This document shows, one piece after another, positions 1 through 12,000 of a stretch of DNA of 64,000 nt (within the stretch, counting starts at the first letter, position 1; every line of letters starts with the position of its first letter). The position numbers and the translations under genes were made by a program. Source of the DNA: Halomonas litopenaei (GTDB taxonomy: Bacteria > Pseudomonadota > Gammaproteobacteria > Pseudomonadales > Halomonadaceae); NCBI RefSeq assembly GCF_017303055.1, contig NZ_JAEKJT010000001.1:372001-436000 (forward strand), read 5' to 3'. The notes below the pieces were generated by a model that saw only the letters and a program-made list of their open reading frames with translations, did not search any database and was not told the origin of the DNA.

Positions 1-1
1 G

Positions 2-3000
2 ACCTCCACCGGCGATGATTTCACCAACTTCGAGCTGACCCAGCCGGTACGACTGACCCTGGAGCAGGGCACCAATACCATTACCTTGACCTCCAACGGC
101 GCCAGCGGGCCGAACATCGACTATCTCGAGATCACCGCACCGGACCCTGACCGTTACGTGATTCAGGGCGAAGATATGCAGCTGTCTCCGGCGGAAGACG
201 CGCAAGACAGCGGTACCAACCGGGTGGCCACCCTCGACACCATCGCCGGCTTCACTAATGGCAACGAGACCTTCCGGGTCGGTGCCGAGGGCGCAAGCTA
301 CCTGGATTGGGCCTTTGGCAACGCCAACGCCACTGCCGACGTTACCCTGAACATCGCCACCGCTGGCACCTACGCCATCAGCATCACCTACGCCACCTCC
401 AGCGCCCGCCCGCTGGACCTGATGCTGGTCGACGGCGGTAGCACCACCACCCTGGCCACCTTTGACTTTGCGCCGACCCTGGAGCCGGTCTACTACCCGG
501 ACGATACCGAAGCGGATATCGCCGCGGCCAACCGCCCAAGTCTGAGCGGCGGCAACCTGCAGAGCCAGTGGGAAGGCTGGACGGTCGAGACGGTGGAGGT
601 CGAGCTGGCCGCCGGCAGCAACACCCTGCGCCTGGGCGGCTACACCAATGGTCCCAATATCGACAAGATGGAGCTGGTGCTGGTCAGCGCCGCGGTCACC
701 GGGCCCGATATTGCGCCCCAGGTGGTCCAGGCGGAAGACGCCGAGCTTGGCGCCGCCAACGATGCGGGCACCCTGGTGCGTGACCCGGCCAACCCCGAGG
801 ACGGGACCGGCTTCCAGGGCCTGCGTCCTGACTATTCCGGGACCGGCTATGTGGACTTCGGCAGCGTGCCCGGCGACAGCCTGACCTTTACCGTGAACGT
901 GGCCGAGGCGGGGCAGTACGACCTCAACTTCCGCTATGCCAGCAACGGCGACCGGCCCATGGACATGGCGGTCAACGGTGGTATCGCCAGCGCCCTGGCC
1001 TTCGTCACTACCGACCCCAATGCCACCAATGAAGCGCCGGAAGGCTTTGATGTGTGGTCCTATCAGACCCAGACGGTGGCATTGCAGGCGGGCGACAACA
1101 CCATCACCCTGGCGATTCCCAGCGGCGCCGGCAGCGGCCCCAATATCGACCGGCTTGAGCTGACCACGGCGGGCTCCGGCCCGGTGGGCGATGTGGAAGG
1201 GGACGAGGGCGATGACCTGGCCTTTACCACGCCTGACAGTGTGGTCAACGCCGCAACCGTCGACGCTGTGTCCTTTACCGTCGCGGGGCTTGATGACGAT
1301 ATCGTCTACGTGGGCTTGAGCTTCGATGACGGCGCGAATGTAGAGGAGGTCACTCCGGACGCCAGCGGTGCCTTCAGCCTGGACCTTTCCGGTCAGGCCG
1401 ACGGTCCGCTGTCGGCCACCCTGTTTGTCATGGACGCCTATGGCAACCGTGGGACTCGCGAGCTGGCCCTGACCCTGGATACCACCGCCGACGAAGGCGG
1501 CGATCTGACGCTGGCCGGCCCGGCAGACCCGGTGGCCCAGGCGGATAGTGCCGCCGTGACCTTTACCCTGGCTGGGCTGGATGCTGACGCCGACAGCGTC
1601 GAGGTCAGCCTGGATGGCGGCGCCACGCGCATCCCGGTCGGGGTCGATGGCGACAGCCTGCAGCTTGACCTGTCCGGTCTGGGCGGCGGCAGTCATCCCA
1701 TTGTGCTGTACGTGACCGACGTGGCCGGCAACGAAGCCACTACCTCGACCCAGGTGACCCTGGAAGACGACAGCGATGCTCCGCTGACGCTGGACTTTGC
1801 CGCGGGGCCGATCACGTCCTACGGCGGCAATCAGGACAACCCCAGCCAAGGCACTGGCGCAGCGTCGGAAGATGCAGGGGCGACCCTGGCCTTGACCGAC
1901 AACGTATGGAAGCGGGTGGCCCTGGGCGAAAACTACCAGATTACTGCGGATACACGGCTGACCCTGGAACTGGATGCCTCGAGCTCCCCGGTATCGGAGA
2001 TCATCGCCGTCGGTATCGACCCGGACGACAACCCCTTCGGTGGTGGCGGCAGCCTGTTCCAGCTGGGCGGCACCCAGACCCAGCAGGGCTTTATCGACCT
2101 GCGGGGACAAGGCACCGATGATGATGGCGATGGCGTCCTGACCTTTACCATCGACCTGTCGTCCCTGGCCGGCTCGACCATCGACTCCCTGGTATTCGTC
2201 AACGACGATGACCTTGGCGCCAAGGGCAGTGCGCGTTTTTCCAATGTGACGCTTAGCGAAGCCACCACCGTGGACACCAATCAGGCCCCGGTGGTGGTCG
2301 GAGGCGGCGTCGCTGACCTGGTGCTGGACGAGGGCGCAACGCTGGAGGTGGACCTGCCCTTCGAAGACGCCGATGGCGACGACCTGAGCTATCGCTTCGA
2401 GGTGGCCGACAGCGACGGCGCGCCCGTCAGTGCCGTTGGCCTTGCCATCGATGGCAGCGTGCTGGGCGGCAGCCTGGATGACCTGGTACCGGGGATTTAT
2501 ACCGTTACCTTGTTCGCCGACGACGGGGAGTTCGAGACCTCCGATAGCTTTGTGCTGACCATCGAGAACGTCAACGACGCGCCGGTGGCCGAGCCCGCCG
2601 CGCTGGAGCCATTCTTCGGCGAGGTGGGCGAAAGCTTCGTCCAGATTACCCTGGCGGATTACGCTGTGCTGTTCTCTGATCCCGACGGTGACGACCTGAC
2701 GCTGAGCGTCGAGGACCTACCCCCGGGTCTTGAGCTGGTCAATGGCGTGATCCAGGGCACCCCGACCGAGGGTGGGGCCTTCAGCGTGACGCTGCGGGCC
2801 ACCGATCCGGGCGGCCTGTCGGCCATCCAGGTGCTCGACTTCCAGATCGCCGGTACCGATATCGGTGATGTGGTGACCATCGAGGCGGAAGCCTTCAGTG
2901 ACCTGGATGCCGCCAACCTGATCGTCACCGCCAATACCAGTGCCTCTAACGACCAGCTGATTCGCCTGACCAGCACCGCGCCTGCCGCCATCGGCACCGA

Positions 3001-6000
3001 CCTGGCGGCGGCCGGGGTCGAGCCAGGCTGGTATCGGGTCACCCTGTACGTCTTCGATGAAACCGACGGGGAGGGCGAGCTGACGCTGTCCATCGATGGA
3101 ACGGCGCTCGAGGCTCGCCATCTGTCGAGTGACAGCCTGACCTCCGACGTGGTGCTCAGCGACGACTTCGGCACCCTGGTGGGCAGTGGTGCCAGGGGCA
3201 ACGCCGGCCAGAGTGGTAACCGCAAGGCGATCGTGTTCGAGACAGCGGTCGAGATCACCGCCGACTCGCAGCTCGGGCTTGAATTGCGTGGCCAGGGCGG
3301 CGAGCTGATGCGTATCGACTCGGTGGCGTTCGAGCGCATTGAAGAGCCGGTCAACAACGCGCCCACCATCACCGGGCTCGGCGCTAGTGTCAGCGTCGAC
3401 GAGAACTCAAGCGCGGTCGCGACGCTCACCCTGGACGACCTGGATGGTGACACCCTGAGCGTGACCCTGGAAGGCGTCGACGCGCCGCTGTTCAGTTTCG
3501 ATGCGGCCACCGGCGTACTCAGCTTCGTCAACCCGCCCGATGCGGAACTGGCGGTCGACGCCGATGAAGACGGCGTCTACGAAGTCACCGTGGTCGTCAG
3601 CGACGGGGAAGACAGCGTGTCCCAGGCGACCCTGATCACGGTCAACGACCTCAACGAAAGCCTGTCCATCGCACAGACGGCGCTCGACGTGGACGAGAAC
3701 CTGACCGAGATCGGCGCCATCGCGGTACTCGATGAAGACGGTCAGCCTGCCGCGCTGAGCGCACCGGTGTTCGCCATCACCGGTGGCATCGACGCACCGC
3801 TGTTTACCATCGATCCCGATACCGGGGTGCTCAGCTTCACTTCGGCCCGTGACTTCGAGCTGGCGGTGGACGCCAACGAGGACAACGTCTACGAGGTCGA
3901 GGTCAGCGTCACCGACGATGGCCTGACGACCAGCGAGCTAGTGTCGGTGAGCGTCAATGATGTGGACGAAGCGCCTTTCTCGCCGCTATCGCTGCAGGCC
4001 GAGGATGGTGCGGTAGAAAGCTTCGACGTGGATGCCAACGACGCTGATACCCAGATTCGCGATCCCAGCAACCCGGAGCCCAACCAGCCCACCGGTTTGC
4101 GTCCGGGATTCTCCGGCAGCGGCTACCTGGACTTTGGCGACACCCCCGGAGACAACATCAGCTGGCAGGTTGATGTGGCCCAGGCCGGGCAATATGACAT
4201 CAACGTGCGCTACGCCACCAATACCGATCGTCCGCTGGATCTGGTGATCAACGGTGGTGATCCGCTGGTGCTTGCCATGGCCAGCACCGACCCGGATGGC
4301 ACGGGCCCGGAAGAAGGCTTCGACCACTGGGCCTTCGAGACCATCACGGTGACCCTGGAGGCGGGCAGCAACACCATTGCCCTGGCGATCCCGGCAGGTG
4401 CCAACACCGGCCCCAACATTGACCGCATCGAGGTTACCGAGGGCGGTAGTGGGCCCATCGTGATCGATGACAGCGCCGATGACGACGGCGATCTGGCCCT
4501 CGTGGCCGCCGACGACAGCCTGGATGATAGCCAGCTGGCGACGGCGGTGTTCAATGTGTCCGGTGTCGATGACGACGTCACCACCGTCGAGGTGTCTTAC
4601 GACGGCGGCGCCACTCGCACCGAGGTGACGCCGGATGCCTCGGGCAACATCACCCTGGACCTCAGCGGTCTGCTGGATGACCAAAGTGGCGATCTCACGG
4701 TGACGCTGATTGTCACCGACGCAGCAGGTAACGAAGCCAGCGTCGATGAGGTCGTCAGCTACGACGATGGCGCTGTGGTGGTGGCGCCGATCACTCTGCA
4801 GGCAGAGGACGCGGATATCGTCGACGTCGGTGGCACCGCCCAGGGTGAAGTGACCCGGGTGGTCGACTCGGCCAACCCTGATGACTTTGGCAATTACCGC
4901 CCTGGCGCGGTGGGCGAGGCCTATCTCGACTTTGGTACCAACCCCGGTGACCAGATCACCTTCAACGTCAACGCGGTGGAGGCGGGCAGCTATACCGCCA
5001 CCATTCGTTTCGCCAACGGCGGTGACGCCCCACGGCCACTGGATCTGACCGTCAACGGCAGCGACCAGGGCCAGCTAGGCTTCCCCAATGCCACCGGTGT
5101 CACCGAGCCCTGGGAAGAGTGGCAGACCCTCGAGGTCACGGTGGAGCTGGTGGAGGGCGCCAACACCTTCACCCTGACCATTCCCGCTGGCGCGGTGAAC
5201 GGCCCGAACATCGACCAGGTGGTATTCGACTTCAACGACGGCGTGACCCAGCCACCGTTCAGCTTCAGCATCGAAGGCGAGGCGCTGGATATCGTCGACG
5301 CCGATGGCGATACCCAGGTGCGCGACCCGAGCAACCCCGAGACCAACGCCGCGGCAGGCGCGGACGGACTGTGGGATGGCTTCAGCGGTGCCGGATATCT
5401 GGACATGGGCGGCGACGTGGGCGACGCCGCGGAATTTCAGGTCAGCGTGGACCTGGCTGGGACCTACACCCTGGAAGTGCGCTACGCCAACGGCGCGGGC
5501 AATGGCGCTGACCGTCCGATGACGGTGCTGGTCGACGGGGCGAGCCAGGGCAGCCTGGCCTTCGCTTCCACCGGCGGCGACCCGGTGGGCTGGGAGAACT
5601 GGACCACCACCACCATCGAGGTGGAGCTTGCGGCCGGCGATAACACCATTCGCCTGGCCAATCAGGGCACCGCGGGCCCCAACATTGACCTGGTCACCGT
5701 CAGCCGTGACGGCGTAGCGCCGCCACGCCCGGTGGAGCCAGGCGACCGCTTCTCGGTGAAGATCAACTTCCAGCCCGAAGGCACCGCGGTGCCCGATGGT
5801 TACATTGCCGACAACGGCAAGGCCTTTGGCACCCAGTCGGTGACGGTGGATGGCCAGGTGCACCAGTACGGCTGGGTCACCGAAGAGTCGATCTACGATA
5901 GTGACCCAGGCACCGAGCCGCTGGATATCAGCTCGCTGACCAGCGTGGCGGTGAACGACCGCACCGACGATATCGCTGGACTCGACCCGCGCCAGGGCAC

Positions 6001-9000
6001 CTACGCGCACTTTGACCAGCCCGGCAACTATGTGCGCGCCGGCTGGGAGATCGAGCTCGACGATGGCTACTACGAGGTCACCATCTCCATCGGCGATACC
6101 AGTGGGCCTTACGACAGCAACAATGTGCTCAATGCCGAAGGACAGCTGTTCAACGACCCCTTCACCCCGTTCCGCCCGGACGACTTCCCGGCGGACGGCA
6201 ATCCTGCCGATGACACCGAGGGCGTGCGCTCCGACCTGGTGACCCGCATCGTTCAGGTCACCGACGGTCGCCTGACCCTGGACTCCATGGGACTCGACAA
6301 CGAGAACACCGAGATCCAGTACATCGAGATCCAGGCGTTGCCGGATCTGACGCCAGGAGATGGACGCGAGGCGGTCGAGGACTACGCCTTCTTCACCGAC
6401 GCCCGAGCCATCGCCGGGGTGGGGCAAAACGAAGTGGAGGTGGATCTCGACCCGGACGACGGCAGCATCCCCACCGGTGTAGACCCGACCTCTGACATCT
6501 TCGTCGGCATCTCGGTGGTGGACGGCCGCGGCGGGGCATTGCTGGAAAGCCTGGCCGATGGCTCCATCCGCCTGTTCGAAACCGTGACCGGCCAGGAGGT
6601 CACGTTCAATGCCAACACCACCGGTGGTTTCGACTCCCTGACCATCTCGCCGAGCCAGTCGCTCAAGCCTTTCACCAGCTACACCCTGGTGATCGATGGC
6701 TTCCAGGATCGCGGCCCCAACGATGATGCCAGCGCGCCGACCCGGGAGTTCCAGAAGTACACCAACACCTTCGTCACCGGCCCTGAGCCGGAGATCGTGG
6801 CCCGTGATGTGGCGTTCAATGATGTGGTCGAGCTCAACGGCGCTGCCGATGGGGCCTTTGGCTTCACCTCGCTGGAGATGAGCCCCGACGGCGCCTTCAT
6901 GTACATCGCCACCATCAGTGGCCAGCTGCTGCGCTACGACGTGGACCCCATCGATGGTTCACTGTCCAACCGGCTGGAGCTGAGCCTGCCCAACGACTAC
7001 TTCGATCAACCGGGAGAAACCCAGCAGCGGGGCATCATTGGCCTGGTGGTCGATCCCACCGACCCCAATGTGCTGTGGATCACCGATAACTACCCGATCC
7101 CGCTGTCCGGACGTGACAACGGGGTGCCGGACTTCAGTGGTCGCATCACCAAGATCACCCTGGACGATGGACCCGGCTTCTCCGGCACCGCCGAGGCCTA
7201 CATCACCGGCCTTCCGCGCTCCAACGGTGACCACGTCACCAACAGCCTGGAGTTCCGGGTGAACCCGGACTACGACGCGGACACCAACCCGGATGTGCCG
7301 ACCCACTTGCTGTACCTGATCCAGGGCTCCAACTCGGCCATGGGGGAACCGGACAGTGCCTGGGGCAACCGCCCGGAGCGGCTGTTGAATGCGGCGGTGA
7401 TGGAGATCGATCCGACCCGCGATGTGTCGAATGGCCCCTTCGATGTGACCACCGAGCCGCTGCCCGACAACGGGCTCAACCAGCGCTTCGATGATCCGGA
7501 CGGCCATCCCAAGGACGACCCCATTCCCATGGGCAATGGCGAGTTCCTGGTGTTTGATGATCGCGGCGTCGCCACGGTGCAGGATGCCGACGGCAATGTG
7601 CTCGAATCCTACTACGACCCCTATGCGCCCGATGCGGTGCTGACCATCTTCGCCACCGGGGCGCGTAACGCCTACGACCTGGTGTGGCACTCCAACGGCT
7701 ACCTGTACGTGCCGACCAACGGCTCGGCCGCCGGCGGCAACGTGCCGGATGATCCGAATACGCCGGAGGACGAGCGCTACACCAACGTCGAGAAGCAGGA
7801 TGACTACCTGTTCCGCATCGAGGAGGGCGGCTACTACGGCCATCCCAACCCGCTGCGTGACGAATACATCTTGAACGGTGGCAACCCCACCGGTGGCAAT
7901 GATCCCAATCAGGTCGACAAGTACCCGACGGGCACCAACCCCGAGGGCACCTATGACATCGCCGGGGTCTATTCGCTGGGCGAGAACCGTTCGCCCAACG
8001 GTGCGGTGGAATACACCAGCGGTGTGTTCGGCGGCAACCTGCAGGGCAACGTGTTGTTCACCGAGTACTCCGGCGGTGACGACGTACGCTCCATCACCCT
8101 GGACGCCAACGGCAACGTCATCGGTGACGACGTGCTGCGCGATCCCGACGGCAACGTCATCACCTACGTCGATCCGCTGGATATCATCGAGAACCCGGCT
8201 ACCGGCCAGCTGTATCTGCTGACCCTGAACCGAGGCAACGGCCAGAGCCAGATCATCCGTCTTGATCCGGTGCCGGGCGGCACCACCGATCCCGGCGATC
8301 CGGACCCGGACGACGACCTGATCACCGTCCTGACCATCCAGGCCGAGGATGTGACGCCGAACGATGGCACCTCGGTGACCATCGCCACCGGCGCCGATGC
8401 GGAGATCGAAATCCGCGATATCAACAATCCGGAGACCAACCAGAACCTGCCCAATGGCCTGCGTCCCGGCGCCTTTGGCCTGGATGGCAACACCGTGGAT
8501 GACGATGGCGTGCCGGGGGGCTATGCCGACTTCGGCAGCACCAACGTCGACTTCATCACCTTCAGCTTCGAACTGGATCCCGCTCAGGCCGGTGAGTCGG
8601 TGCTGCGGGTGCGCTATGGCAATGGCTCGGACATCGATCGCCCGCTGGAGGTCTTCGTCAACAACGTCTCGGTGGGGGTGGTGTCCTTCCCGCCGAGCCA
8701 GGATTCCAGCATCACCGATCCTGACGCGCGCTGGTCCGACTGGCTGACGGTGGACATCACCGCAGACCTGGCCGCCGGCCTCAATACCGTGCGCTTCCAG
8801 GCGACCCAGGACACCGGACCCAACATCGACCAACTCGAGATCCTGCGTGAGGAGGACACCACGCCGGGCTTCACCGTCTACGAGGCCGAAGACGCCGTGC
8901 TGGGCGGCGCCGTGTTCGTGCCGGAGAGTCAGGATGACCGCAACGCCTCCGGCGATGGCTTCGTCGACTTCGATGGCAGCGGCGATCAGACGATTACCTG

Positions 9001-12000
9001 GACGGTGGATGTCGCCGAAGACGGCAGCTACGAGATCGGTTTCCGCTATGCGCTTGCCGCCAGCAAGGCCGACCGACCGCTGGGACTGACCATTAATGGC
9101 ACCGACCTGGGCCAGCTCAACTTCGTCGGCCAGAGCAATGACGACGAGGATGACTGGTTCTTCCAGGAGGTGCTGGTCAATCTGCAGGCGGGCAGCAACA
9201 CCATCACCCTGACCGCGCCGGGTGCCGTGGGGCCGAATATCGACCTGCTGCGGGTGCCGGACAATGGCGGCGATGTGTTCATCCCGGTCTACGCCGACGT
9301 GTCCGACGGCGCGCGGATCGAGCTTGAGGATGGCGCCAGCGCCCGCACCGTCAACGAACTGACCGCGGACTTCTACTTCACCGTAGACAGCGATGGCCTC
9401 TATCGTCTGGACCTGGCGGCCAACGCCGGTGGCGATAATGGCGGGTCGCTGGCGCTGACACTCAACGGTCAGGCCGTCGACAGTCTGGCCTATCCGGGGT
9501 TGGGCGATGCCGGCGAAGAGGGCGTCTATGTCGAGCTCGAGGCCGGCGTCGAGTACAACCTGCGTGCGGTGTCTGCCGTGGACGGTGCGGATGACCTGGA
9601 CTACCTGGATGTCACGCCGCTGGCGGGTAACGCCAACGCCGACATCGAGGTGCAAAGTGGCGACGCGGCCTTCTATGCCAACCGGCTGCACTTCAGTTAT
9701 CTGGAGAACAACGGTGCCTCCAACCCGGACCGCGAGTTCAAGGACAGCGCCACGGTCACCATCAGCAACAGTGGCAGTGAACCGCTCGATATCCTCGAGG
9801 CACAGATCGACGGGCCCTTCGTGTTGGCCGATCCGGGCGCGTTCGACGGCCTGACCCTGGCCCCCGGGCAGTCGCTGACGGTCACGGTACTGTTCGACCG
9901 CGACGCCTACACGCCGCCTGCCAATGACGCCGGTGACGGGGTGTTTGAAGGCCGCATTCGGCTGGTCACCAACGACGCCGACTCGCCGGTGGCCGAGATC
10001 GCCATGGCCGGCTTCTGGCAGGCCCGTGACGAGGGCGGCTGGGAGCCCAACGTCAACGAGATCTGGGAGGTATTCGGCTTCGGCAACCGCATCGCTGGAC
10101 TGACCACCGTGGGCGGTGGCGAGAACTCGGTGCTCAACGACTTCGACCTGTACCGGCCGGTGAACGACGACGAGGTGCTGTCGCGTTACTGGTCCCTGGC
10201 CGATGGCGTGGACCAGGCCAAGATCACCCAGCTGGCGGCCTTCCATGGCAACGGTGGGGCGACGCTGGGCATTCATGCGCCGGGCAACAAGGGCCAGGAC
10301 ATCATCTTCTCCAACCATCAGGGAGACAATAATCAGACCCTGCTGCCGCTGGTGAACAACGGCAACTTCGCCACCGCGACCTTCGGCAGAGGGACCATCC
10401 CCGATGGCTGGGCCGGCGATGAGGTGTTCGGTATCGAGGTGGCGGGACTGTCCACCGACCCGTCGCTCAACCCCTCCGGGGGCGGCACGCCGCCGGCGGA
10501 TGCCGATGGCATCGAGCGGGGCTATACGGTGCGCATGTTCCGGGCCCTGGACGAAGATGGCAACGTGATTCCCAATACCTACCTGGGGATCATGGACTAC
10601 ACCGGCATCAACTATGACTACAACGACAACGTGTTCGTGATCGAAGGCGTCAAGCCGGTCTCCGGCGGCTCGCTCACGGTCACCAACAACGATGGCGTGC
10701 CGTCCAACGATCGCCTGGTGATGTCGCGTATCGAGAACCCCGTCAATGCGGCCCAGGAAGTGCATGACGAGGTCACCATCACGCTCTCCAATGACGGCTT
10801 CGATGCGCTGACCATCAACGCTGTGGCGGTCAGTGACCCCAGCCTGTTCGAGCTGACCCAGGCCTTCAGTGCCGTGGTGCTGGAGCCCGGTGAGTCGGTG
10901 GAGGTCACGGTGCGCTTTATCGCCGATGACCCCAATGACGGTTCGCTGTACGAGGCCAGTCTGATCATCAGCTCGAGCGACGCCGATGAGGCCGAGAAGG
11001 TGATCGAGCTGGCCGGTATCAGCCAGAACCAGTCCGAGAGTGGCCAGGAGCCGACGGTGCAGGAGATCGTCAATGCCTTTGGCTACACCACCGACGTCGC
11101 CGAGGGGCAGATGAACCAGGGTGGCCTGGTGGAAGCCAACGGCGACGAGATCCTGGCGCCGTTCTTCCAGCGCGCCGACGGAGCCTCGCCGATCACCATC
11201 ACCCAGCTCGCGGCCTACCATGGCCAGGGCGACATCGCCCGACTGTTCATCCATGACGTGGACAGCCGCGACATCAGCGAGATCATCGCCCACGACGAGG
11301 CCGACGGTCAGACCCTGCTGCCGCGCACCCTCAATAATGGCGACAATCTGGCGGTGGCGACCCTGGATCGGGATGATCCGTTCGGCTTCTATGCCGAGAT
11401 CTCCGATCGTCCTGGGTACATCTCCTGGTCGGATCCCGACGCCAACCTGTACGAGGACACCATCGATGCCATCGGCATTCCCGGCGCCAACCTTAACTGG
11501 GACGAGAACGACGGACACCTGATCCGGGTGTACGTGGCCAAGGACGCCGACGGCAACGTGATTCCGGACACGTACATCGTGATCCAGGACTACGCGGGGG
11601 TGAACTACGACTACAACGACAACATCTTCCTGGTGCAGAACGTCACGCCGTACGATCCGACCGGCGTCGAGGACGCCGACGGTAACGGCCGGGTGGATCT
11701 GTACGACGATGATGACGGTGACGGGACGCCGAACTTCCTTGATGACCCGACGCCGGTCGCGCAGACCGCCTTCAATGACACCCAGACCGCCTGGGCGGTG
11801 GGCGCCGATGGCCTGGATCTGGAGGCGCGCTTCTACGACAACGGCGGCCAGGGGGTGGCCTACAACGACTCGGACACCGCCCATAGCGGCAATGCCTTCC
11901 GCTCCGACGAGGCGGTGGACATCTCGACCCCGTCGCTGGCCATCGGTTTTGTCGCCGACGGCGAGTGGGTGGAATACACCCTGAACGTGGAGACCGCGGG

